Below are positions 7,124 to 13,874 of a DNA stretch of 23,332 bases, in pieces. A model generated the notes under the pieces. That model made no database searches. It worked only from the letters and a program-made list of their open reading frames with translations, and was not told the origin of the DNA. The translations under genes and the position numbers were made by a program. This DNA comes from ECT2AJA-044 sp965658225 (lineage in GTDB: Bacteria > Bacteroidota > Bacteroidia > Flavobacteriales > ECT2AJA-044). Numbering within the stretch: position 1 is the first letter of the stretch; each line of letters begins with the position of its first letter. The stretch spans positions 1-23,332 of the forward strand of contig CBFHRK010000027.1 of assembly GCA_965658225.1 (NCBI GenBank). Direction: 5' to 3'.

Positions 7124-8083
7124 ATGTTAAAAGCATTACAGTCTTTTGCCTTACGCCTTAAACCCCTTCATTGGGGGTATAATATGTTCAATAGGAAAAG
7201 GCTAATCAATAGCCCTGAATCTTATCGCCGATTTGGCCTTAAAAGACCGCTCTGGTATTCCATCAATGCCGAGGCTTTTAAGGAGAGCAAGGATAACGAC
7301 TGGACCTACGCGCCTAATCAAGAGGATTTGGCTAAAATTGAGGACTCCAGATTAGTGGGAATCACTGAATCGTATCGCTCCTCTATTCTTGCTTGGGAAG
7401 AGAATGGCTTTCTCGTATTACCCGGCTTTCTCAATGATGTCGATGCCGAAACCATCAATGAAGAAATTGACCGCCTACTAAGTTCAGAAACCGTGGGGTT
7501 CAACCGCTTCGGAAACAGGATTATGTTTGCCCTAAAGCATTCAAAAAAGGTTAAGTCCATTATAGACCAAAGCAGATTAAGCCCTTTGATGGAGTTGCTC
7601 ATGGGAAAGCCTATTGAGCTTTTTCAAACAATAAATTTCCTTCGCGGTAGCGAGCAAGGCACACATTCAGACTCCTTACATATGAGTACCCATCCGCGCG
7701 GTGGACTTATCGCCGCATGGATCGCATTGGAAGATATAACAGAAGAAAACGGTCCATTGCACTATTATCCAGGCTCTCATAAACTACCTTACCTCACCAA
7801 TAAAGATTTTGGTAATGAAGGTAATGCCTTGATGCTGGGAAACAAGAAATACTCCGATTACACAGAAAAGGTCCACGAACAGATTAATAGGGCTGATCTA
7901 CAGAAAAAGGTCTTTACACCTAAGAAAGGGGACTTATTTATTTGGCATGCAAATTTACTTCACGGAGGCGAGCCCATTGGAAATCCTGCGAGTTCACGCA
8001 AGAGTATGGTCCTGCATTATTTTGCAAAGGACGTGATTTGCTACCATGAAATTTCACAACGCCCAACGTTGAAAATGCTGTAA
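7124..8083 (+). CDS. PhyH-family Fe(II)/2-oxoglutarate-dependent dioxygenase
   Basis: The ATG at 7124 gives a 319-aa protein; the frame is open further upstream (to 6950), but that extension crosses the orphan terminator repeat. Near residue 90 ENGFLVLPGFLNDVDAETINEEID is the typical PhyH opening. The iron triad is visible: H181-x-D183 (GTHSDSLHM) and H280 (NLLHGGEP). R292 in SSRKSMVLHYF is the likely 2-oxoglutarate anchor. WIALEDITEENGPLHYYPGSHKL is the classic central motif of the family. The enzyme should hydroxylate a small organic substrate in the cytoplasm using O2 and 2-oxoglutarate. Members act on phytanoyl-CoA but also on many natural products, so the substrate is open. Its closeness to a phytol-type cluster is suggestive only: it is convergent with the next gene (21-nt gap) and not in one operon. 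Confidence 0.88.
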   Translation: MLKALQSFALRLKPLHWGYNMFNRKRLINSPESYRRFGLKRPLWYSINAEAFKESKDNDWTYAPNQEDLAKIEDSRLVGITESYRSSILAWEENGFLVLPGFLNDVDAETINEEIDRLLSSETVGFNRFGNRIMFALKHSKKVKSIIDQSRLSPLMELLMGKPIELFQTINFLRGSEQGTHSDSLHMSTHPRGGLIAAWIALEDITEENGPLHYYPGSHKLPYLTNKDFGNEGNALMLGNKKYSDYTEKVHEQINRADLQKKVFTPKKGDLFIWHANLLHGGEPIGNPASSRKSMVLHYFAKDVICYHEISQRPTLKML

Positions 8084-8104
8084 TGCACGATTGGAATTAG
8101 GCCT

Positions 8105-8683
8105 TTACAATTGATCGAAATCAAATCTGAATTTAACGATAAGGTCGTCCGCGACTTTCACGAGGGGCATACTCGATTTAGGCTCAAGGCCAAATTCACA
8201 CATTTTCACATTAACGGATCCGTTCATCGCGAAACCAGTGTCGTTCAATATCCGACGAACTTGAACTTTATAAGTTTTTTTATTCCCCGCAATCGTAAAC
8301 TCCGCATCGAGAATGCCCCAATCCATTTGCCCTGAATCGTGCACTCTTGTTTGAGCAAACCGCAGAAGTCTCACATTCATAAAAGGGTGATCTTCTTCGC
8401 ACAGCGTTTTTTTAAAGTCACTCGTTAAAAAACGATTGCCACACGAAAATTCATCAACAGGCATGGGAAAGGAAAAGGCATCAAATTCAAATTCATTTTC
8501 GCTGTTCTGAAACGCAATAAGAACCGTATCAGCAAAGCCCTGACCAGAAAGCGAACAATTAAAATCGACCAAGTTACTCGTTCCTTCAATCGCTACCCAA
8601 CTGGATGGTTTTATGAACAAGGTCTCTTCACCTGTCCAGGTCGAAACGCTAATGAGAAGATACGGCAGCAGCCATGTGAGCAT
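8105..8683 (-). CDS. YceI-like (lipocalin-fold) secreted protein, cysteine-containing
   Basis: This 192-aa protein begins with a short hydrophobic leader (MLTWLLPYLLISVSTW). SSWVAIEGTSNLVDFNC mirrors the hallmark opening of the YceI family (compare VHGTSSLHDWTSNC in the protein at 10095-10655). NRFLTSDFKKTLCEEDHPFMNVRL matches the YceI section in which a residue change sits before HP. YceI proteins are periplasmic lipocalin-like barrels that bind isoprenoid or amphipathic molecules. Four cysteines (in FNCSLSG, FSCGNRF, TLCEEDH and VKMCEFG) could form disulfides, which is less usual. A strong terminator upstream separates it from the porin-YceI pair, so it has its own promoter or depends on read-through. 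Confidence 0.7.
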   Translation of the reverse strand: MLTWLLPYLLISVSTWTGEETLFIKPSSWVAIEGTSNLVDFNCSLSGQGFADTVLIAFQNSENEFEFDAFSFPMPVDEFSCGNRFLTSDFKKTLCEEDHPFMNVRLLRFAQTRVHDSGQMDWGILDAEFTIAGNKKTYKVQVRRILNDTGFAMNGSVNVKMCEFGLEPKSSMPLVKVADDLIVKFRFDFDQL

Positions 8684-8709
8684 AACCCTTTAGTTGAAGA
8701 GGTGAATAT

Positions 8710-8745
8710 AAAAAAACAGCTCCGCTTTCAGATTGAAAGCAGAGC
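8710..8745 (-). terminator. Rho-independent terminator of the YceI-porin unit
   Basis: On the minus strand GCTCTGCTTTCA pairs with TGAAAGCGGAGC over 12 positions (one G-U) around a 3-nt loop, then TGTTTTTTT follows. It begins 26 nt after the porin stop codon. Confidence 0.93.
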
Positions 8746-8771
8746 CATTTCTTCAATAAACTAGACACTAT

Positions 8772-10067
8772 TTAGAAAGCTACAACCGCTTCGGCCATAA
8801 CACCGTTAAATTGTCCTTCAAAATACTTACTCGTGTCCAATACATCATTGTAACTTTGGTTCACGTAGGAGATTTTCGCAAGGATGTTTTTGGTTACAAA
8901 CCATCCGCCTCCGACTTCAATACGCGATACTGTTACATCACCACCTGCAGTGGCAGCTGAGATTCCACTGAATCCAGGTCCAGTTACAGAGTTGAAGCGA
9001 CCACCAATATAGAACTGCTCGCGCTCACCCATTCGGTAAAGCAATTCAGCCATAATTTGAGTATAACTTCTGCTTTCTGCTTCACCTTCATTTTGGCCAG
9101 AGGCAATCTCAAACATACCGAAGAATTCAAGTCCTTTGAATTTCACGAACGGATTAATCATAATCGCTGTGAGTTCATTTCTCAGATTTGGATTTACGCG
9201 TCCAGTCGTGAAATCTGAAGTAGCGCTCGCTCCTGGGTCTGACATTACATTATAGAATCGAGATCCCGCACGGTCTCCGCTATATAGCGTGTTTCTTGTA
9301 GAGCTAGGGCAAACGTAAGCACTACCTGTGAAACGCAATCTCAAGTCTTCACTTACTTGACTGTCCCATCCTAACTTGAATTGGAAAGCAGGGCCACGAA
9401 GGTCATTTTCTTCTACATTCCCTTTAATCTCCCCTGTTGTTACCCCTACAACGGCAAGTAAGCCACTCTCCGTTTGGAAGGTCAGGTCTCCACCAATTTC
9501 CGTTGCAAAGGCATCCATAATGGCATTCCCTACGAATGGATTGTACATCGCATTTCCGTTGTCAGAACGCTTGAATTGGAAATCACCGTAGTTCACTTGA
9601 TAGTGACCTACACGAAGCGTGAAATAATCGTCGAACCAAGAGAGGTTGTCATTTAAGAAGGACAATTTATCAAACTGTATAAATCCACCTTTTACCCAAG
9701 CCTCTGGGTGGTGACGTGAAGAAAGGTAGGTCACTAATTGAAGGCGAACACCATCAACTAATTGAACATCTATATTCAAGTTCGCAGTGGCCAAGTTAAA
9801 TCCTGGAGCCAAGGCATACAGAGTGGTGTCTCCACCTGGTAACCCATTTTCATTGCTCAACATTTGAAGTTGCTGTGCGAAAGCACCCCCAACACGTACT
9901 TTCAATCCTTCGAAAACGATGTCTGTCGTTCTTGGCGTTTCGAATACGTTTACCCCTCTTTGGTCGGGGTAACGGAAAAACTGTATTGGCGGTTGCTGTG
10001 CCCAAGCGGTAAGGCCGATAAACAAAACGGCCACTACCAATAATCTTTGAAGTTGTGTAGTTCTCAT
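8772..10067 (-). CDS. Outer-membrane porin-like beta-barrel protein
   Basis: This 431-aa protein has a signal peptide (MRTTQLQRLLVVAVLFIGLTAWAQ). Long stretches of alternating hydrophobic strands follow (FTLRVGHYQVNYGDFQFKR, FKGLEFFGMFEIASGQ, KNILAKISYVNQSY), ending in a terminal Phe (VMAEAVVAF), the usual C-terminal signal of a Bam-inserted barrel. It resembles porins of the phosphate-selective O/P or alginate-export type, but no specific substrate motif is recognised. It begins 27 nt after the YceI stop codon on the same strand and is closed by a strong terminator, so the two form an operon. A barrel partnered with a periplasmic isoprenoid-binding protein would suit uptake or export of a hydrophobic molecule; this is inference. 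Confidence 0.82.
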   Translation of the reverse strand: MRTTQLQRLLVVAVLFIGLTAWAQQPPIQFFRYPDQRGVNVFETPRTTDIVFEGLKVRVGGAFAQQLQMLSNENGLPGGDTTLYALAPGFNLATANLNIDVQLVDGVRLQLVTYLSSRHHPEAWVKGGFIQFDKLSFLNDNLSWFDDYFTLRVGHYQVNYGDFQFKRSDNGNAMYNPFVGNAIMDAFATEIGGDLTFQTESGLLAVVGVTTGEIKGNVEENDLRGPAFQFKLGWDSQVSEDLRLRFTGSAYVCPSSTRNTLYSGDRAGSRFYNVMSDPGASATSDFTTGRVNPNLRNELTAIMINPFVKFKGLEFFGMFEIASGQNEGEAESRSYTQIMAELLYRMGEREQFYIGGRFNSVTGPGFSGISAATAGGDVTVSRIEVGGGWFVTKNILAKISYVNQSYNDVLDTSKYFEGQFNGVMAEAVVAF

Positions 10068-10094
10068 GATATCTAGGGTTTATAGTTTAACTTT

Positions 10095-10655
10095 TTAAAA
10101 AACAATGTCATATTCAATTTCTACGTCCTCTCCCGTTTTTATGGCGCCCATCATGGCGCTAACGCGCTCGACACCATAGTCCGGAGTATGCACTTTATAA
10201 CGACCCGAACAGACCCACCATTCGCCGCGCTTAGAGGCTGTTGCCTTTAGGGTAACTTCCTTAGATACCCCAGCAATAGTGAGGGTTCCTTTCGCGCTTA
10301 CATTGGCGCCCGAAGCTGTTTGCTCTAAATTGATTTGCTTTGATTTAAAAGAAACATTGGGGTGTTTCTCCTCAAACATGGCTTTATATGTATTGTTATC
10401 CATGGCAGATTTACCGCTCTTTATCCCCTTTACTACTATCTCTAGGTTCAGGTTACTCATAGCGGTTAACTTTCCCTCCTCTTCTTTTAGGACCGCCGAT
10501 CCAGAATACTCTTGGCAATTGGATGTCCAGTCGTGCAGCGAACTCGTCCCGTGCACCAGAATCTCAGAACTAGACTGAACTGGTTTTTTGGATTGGGCGC
10601 TTAACGAAATGCCGATTAAAAAAATGACGGATAACAGGGTGTACTTCAGATTCAT
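10095..10655 (-). CDS. YceI family protein (periplasmic lipocalin-fold)
   Basis: The ATG at 10655 is preferred to the one at 10676 because it starts directly in a signal peptide (MNLKYTLLSVIFLIGISLSAQ), and a -7-like element covers the upstream codons. The 186-aa protein shows all YceI landmarks: ILVHGTSSLHDWTSNC, NLEIVVKGIKSGKSAMDNNTY, FEEKHPNVSFKSKQINL, KGTLTIAGVSKEVTLKA and a closing DVEIEYDIVF strand. Structurally characterised members bind polyisoprenoids in a barrel cavity. It is the first gene of a YceI-porin operon that lies next to the prenyltransferase gene, which fits a role in moving or storing an isoprenoid lipid in the periplasm (inferred). Confidence 0.92.
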   Translation of the reverse strand: MNLKYTLLSVIFLIGISLSAQSKKPVQSSSEILVHGTSSLHDWTSNCQEYSGSAVLKEEEGKLTAMSNLNLEIVVKGIKSGKSAMDNNTYKAMFEEKHPNVSFKSKQINLEQTASGANVSAKGTLTIAGVSKEVTLKATASKRGEWWVCSGRYKVHTPDYGVERVSAMMGAIKTGEDVEIEYDIVF

Positions 10656-10673
10656 AGCTTTATTATTTACGGT

Positions 10674-10680
10674 CAAAGTA
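10674..10680 (-). promoter_or_regulatory. Candidate -7 element upstream of the YceI-porin operon
   Basis: The minus strand reads TACTTTG, one base shorter than TAnnTTTG, 18 nt before the preferred ATG. No clear TTTG -33 partner was found. Confidence 0.3.
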
Positions 10681-10748
10681 CGTGTAGATGTAATCGCTAA
10701 ACTATGACCTTTGTCAGCTTTGTGATGAAGAGCACACTACGGCATGAT

Positions 10749-11645
10749 TTATAACACAAGTCCGACCGGATAAATCAGATATTCCGCAAAGAAAAGAAGC
10801 CAATAGAATCGGTAAAATAATTTTACCTGAGCATGACGGTACGGATTCGTTTGAGAAGCGGCTGTTAAAAAGAGCACCAGCATTCCAAAATGGAAAGAAG
10901 TCAAGAGAACATTGGAATAATCGGGCACCCCAATACCTCCCCACAAAATCATAATTAAATAGGTTAATGCAACCAAAGAAACCGCTCCTCTAAAAGCCCA
11001 GCGGGCACCCCTGTACACGGCTAAGGTCTTAATTGAATGTATCCGGTCTCCACTAATGTCCGGAATGTCCTTTAGCCAAGCGATTCCAATACTAAACAGA
11101 ATCATGAACAGCACTAAGGGCCACATATATTCTGGGAAATCGAGGCTTCCGACCAACTCGTAATTAAAATGAAGAAACATGAGCACATTCACCAAGGCAC
11201 CTCGTACCAAGGTAATACTGATCGCCGCTCCAAAATGGTGCTTTTTAAACTTAAGGGGTGGCAGTGAATAGGCGGTACCCAATAGGGACACTACTATAAC
11301 TAAAAGCAGCATTAATTCTCCCGCGATAACAGCAGTTACTAATGCTACCAGAGCGGAGAGTGCCACTGTAATTTTAGCCGCCCGAACCGAGAGCTCGCCC
11401 GAGGCCAGTGGCAAATGAGGTTTGTTCTTTTTATCTAAATCAATATCGACGATCTGATTCAGCCCAACGATATACAGATTACAACCCAAGGCCGCGACCA
11501 GAGTGATCCAAAAAACGGGAAGTTCTTCACGGACTAATCCGGCCGGATAGGCCGCCATAAAATAAAGAGCAGCCGTACTTAATACAGATCCGAGAATGGT
11601 GTGTGGCCGACTAAATCGATAGGCTATGGATAAAATGCGCGTCAT
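10749..11645 (-). CDS. UbiA-superfamily homogentisate phytyl/prenyltransferase homologue (HPT/VTE2-like)
   Basis: This 298-aa integral membrane protein has about 8-9 hydrophobic helices. The first Asp-rich prenyl-diphosphate motif is N63-QIVD67-IDLD71, followed by KKNKPHLPLASGELS. The second is LKDIPDISGD (D193, D196, D200) followed by IKTLAV. These extended motifs, the GTAYSLPPLKFKK loop and the ending LFFAEYLIYPV closely follow plant and cyanobacterial homogentisate phytyltransferase (NKPxLPLASGExS, KDIPDxxGD, LFYAEYLLLP). They differ from MenA or UbiA proper. The reaction would be transfer of phytyl or a similar prenyl group from its diphosphate to an aromatic ring, with loss of CO2 in the case of homogentisate. 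The start overlaps the methyltransferase stop by 4 nt (ATGA), so the two are translationally coupled. The acceptor is not proven. Confidence 0.87.
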   Translation of the reverse strand: MTRILSIAYRFSRPHTILGSVLSTAALYFMAAYPAGLVREELPVFWITLVAALGCNLYIVGLNQIVDIDLDKKNKPHLPLASGELSVRAAKITVALSALVALVTAVIAGELMLLLVIVVSLLGTAYSLPPLKFKKHHFGAAISITLVRGALVNVLMFLHFNYELVGSLDFPEYMWPLVLFMILFSIGIAWLKDIPDISGDRIHSIKTLAVYRGARWAFRGAVSLVALTYLIMILWGGIGVPDYSNVLLTSFHFGMLVLFLTAASQTNPYRHAQVKLFYRFYWLLFFAEYLIYPVGLVL

Positions 11646-12412
11646 GGGCGAGTCCGATTACCGACCAATATAGCCACCCTTCCGAAAACAAAAGGCACGG
11701 CTTTCGCCTGCCACTGATATTCTGGGCTACTTGCCTGCTCGGCAAGATGCTTTAAATCGCGCAAACTTGGCGTACGAAGCACCGAAACCAAGCCATCCCA
11801 GCAGGTTACCAGCGGAACTAACGGTATTAAATACGTGAAGAAGAGTCGTCGCCATGAAAAAGGAGAAACAAACGGGGCTAAAATAAAGTGCAACGGCCCC
11901 GTGAGTAAAAAGACGCCCAAAAAAGTAAACGGATTTCGGTTTAGGGGTTCGGCCACAACCGCCCAATCGCCCCGCGACATTTTCGAGAGAATGCTCGCCT
12001 GTTCATCGCGATCAAAATGATGGAAAGCATTAAACATGGTGTATCCGTAAGCGTTTGGAAAGGTTTGTTTTAACACGTCGAGTTGCAAAATGGTTTCATC
12101 ATTGGGAAATCGATCCGACTGCTTCAGTTTCAATGAACCGACCGTTCCTTTTTGCCAGTCTTCATGAATTTCTGCGAGAGGTCCGCCCGAACCGCTGGCT
12201 AAATCGAGCCAATCCTGACTTTCCTCAGTACTTTTAAACGGGCATTCAATCTTTTTATAGGGTTGAATTAACGAAACCGAGAAGCGTATAAAATCCATTT
12301 GCCACTGTCTCAGAAGCATCGGAAACCAAGGTTGATCTTCAAATTCAAAACCGCGTAATCCCATGAACGGAAGATAGGGGTTCTGTTGTCGTTTTACTAC
12401 CTTCGATTGCAT
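11642..12412 (-). CDS. SAM-dependent class I methyltransferase (probable lipid/quinone methyltransferase)
   Basis: This 256-aa protein has the glycine-rich SAM loop DWLDLASGSGGP (residues 67-78) and a post-II segment YTMFNAFHHFDRDE with the acidic and His-rich pattern of class I enzymes. A strongly hydrophobic stretch (about 160-215, FTFLGVFLLTGPLHFILAPF onward) suggests membrane association and a lipid substrate. Its stop overlaps the start of the HPT-like gene, so it probably methylates that enzyme's product, the place taken by VTE3 in tocopherol synthesis. It is not evidently homologous to VTE3. The ATG at 12412 shares two bases with the ATG of the divergent kinase gene. An internal ATG at 12364 (MGLRGFEFED) is a credible alternative start. 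Confidence 0.8.
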   Translation of the reverse strand: MQSKVVKRQQNPYLPFMGLRGFEFEDQPWFPMLLRQWQMDFIRFSVSLIQPYKKIECPFKSTEESQDWLDLASGSGGPLAEIHEDWQKGTVGSLKLKQSDRFPNDETILQLDVLKQTFPNAYGYTMFNAFHHFDRDEQASILSKMSRGDWAVVAEPLNRNPFTFLGVFLLTGPLHFILAPFVSPFSWRRLFFTYLIPLVPLVTCWDGLVSVLRTPSLRDLKHLAEQASSPEYQWQAKAVPFVFGRVAILVGNRTRP

Positions 12413-13874
12413 GAGTTGGCCCTATTGGTTTGGTGCATTGTTAACCTTGGCTGGATTGCTAACCGCAGCGGGTGAATTTGCCGCGCGAAAAGGTTGGCTC
12501 TCGCTCTTTTCGGCCCGTAAGGGCGTGCATATAACCGTGGCATTATGCTGTGCGCTCGCAGTTGAAATCATCCCTTTCAATAACTATTTCGTCCTTGGCG
12601 TTGGTATCATTGTATTGCTTCTTTGGCTCAGTGTTTCGAAGCAGTGGTTTTCCATTGACCGCATGCACGATCGCCGAAGTTGGGGTATTTTTTACTTCGG
12701 ACTGAGTTATTTTCTCCTGCTCCTTTTTTGGGGTGAAAACGCGCCCATCACCGTAGTTTTCGGAATGGCGGTAATGGGTTTAGCCGACGCACTCGCGGCC
12801 TTAATCGGCCGGATGTTCCCCCTACCCAGCTTAACCCTTGGGCGAGAGCAAAAGTCGTGGGCAGGAAGTATCACCTTCTTTATAATCGCTTTCTTACTTC
12901 TCCTCGGCGGATTGTTTCAACTCGATTGGATCCACAACTTCCAAGATTTTATCGCCATTTTCTTTTTGGTTTTTTGGCTCACCGCGGTCGAAAACAGCGC
13001 CGGAAAGGGCACCGACAACCTCAGCGTACCCCTACTTTTTGGAGCCGTTTTCCCATTCTTATTTGGCCCATTAGCCAGCTCAGAACTTCTTTCGCGTTTC
13101 ATCTGGATTTCTCCCTTTGCCGCACTGTTCTTTCTAGGGACAACCCAGTTAAAAAGCCTAACCCGCGACGGAGGAATTACGGCCGCTTCCTTAGGTATTT
13201 TACTCTACAGCCTCGGCGGCTGGATGTTCGTAATTCCGCTTTTCTTATTCTTCAGTACGGGTTCATTGCTCAGTCGAGTTCTCAAAATAAACACACAAAC
13301 AGTCGAAAAAACAGGTGCTAGAGACCCGTGGCAAGTACTTGCAAATGGCGCCATTCCGGCATTCGCACTTCTGCTCGGCTTTTATTCGAATAACTTGCAT
13401 TGGGCTTTCTTAGGTTATTTAGGAGCCGTTGCGGCGGCCAATGCGGATACTTGGTCGACCGAATGGGGAATGCGATATGGTGGAACCCCACGCGGTATAT
13501 TTAGCCTACAACCTGTACCGAAAGGAAAATCTGGTGGAGTATCGGCGGTCGGACTCATAGCCGCGCTCGCAGGATCAGCGCTTATCGCCTGCTCCGGACT
13601 TCTATTTCTTCGCTTTGGGTCTTGGTTTTTCGCCGTTACTTTAATCGGGTTTTCAGGATCATTGGTCGATTCGGCCTTGGGTGCTTTTCAAGCCTATTAT
13701 CACTTGCCTGCGAATACCAACAACCCTCCGCAAATCACAGAGCAAAAAAAATGGAATGGCATTCCACTGCCTAAAGCGGGCGGATTTAGATGGCTCGAGA
13801 ATGATCTGGTCAATTTTATAACCAGTGCTACAGCTTTTGGCGCCACTCTTCTATATGCTGCAGCAACTCTTTGA
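12411..13874 (+). CDS. Fusion of phytol/dolichol kinase-like (VTE5-type) and DUF92 (VTE6-type phytyl-phosphate kinase) domains
   Basis: This 487-aa polytopic membrane protein has two halves. Residues 1-~215 match CTP-dependent prenol kinases (VTE5/DGK1/SEC59): ARKGVHI at 35-41, MGLADALAALIGR at 122-134, KSWAGSITFF at 148-157 and VENSAGKGTDNLSVPL at 193-208. Residues ~245-487 match DUF92/TMEM19: TRDGGITAASLG at 251-262, RDPWQVLANG at 304-313, ANADTWSTEWG at 343-353, PVPKGKSGGVSAVG at 368-381, GFSGSLVDSALGAF at 413-426 and ENDLVNF at 463-469. In plants VTE5 makes phytyl phosphate and the DUF92 protein VTE6 makes phytyl diphosphate, the donor for HPT. Joining both on one chain opposite an HPT-like gene is functionally coherent. 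The gene is divergent from the methyltransferase with overlapping start codons and runs 47 nt into the 3' end of the sensor kinase. Confidence 0.88.
   Translation: MSWPYWFGALLTLAGLLTAAGEFAARKGWLSLFSARKGVHITVALCCALAVEIIPFNNYFVLGVGIIVLLLWLSVSKQWFSIDRMHDRRSWGIFYFGLSYFLLLLFWGENAPITVVFGMAVMGLADALAALIGRMFPLPSLTLGREQKSWAGSITFFIIAFLLLLGGLFQLDWIHNFQDFIAIFFLVFWLTAVENSAGKGTDNLSVPLLFGAVFPFLFGPLASSELLSRFIWISPFAALFFLGTTQLKSLTRDGGITAASLGILLYSLGGWMFVIPLFLFFSTGSLLSRVLKINTQTVEKTGARDPWQVLANGAIPAFALLLGFYSNNLHWAFLGYLGAVAAANADTWSTEWGMRYGGTPRGIFSLQPVPKGKSGGVSAVGLIAALAGSALIACSGLLFLRFGSWFFAVTLIGFSGSLVDSALGAFQAYYHLPANTNNPPQITEQKKWNGIPLPKAGGFRWLENDLVNFITSATAFGATLLYAAATL

Noticed and set aside
10749..11645. MenA (menaquinone) assignment for the UbiA protein
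   Set aside because: The extended motifs NKPxLPLASGExS and KDIPDxxGD and the LFFAEYLIYP ending fit the homogentisate phytyltransferase group better.
12857..13321. 154-aa open frame inside the kinase fusion gene
   Set aside because: Shadow of a strongly supported coding frame; Arg/Pro-rich and without pattern.
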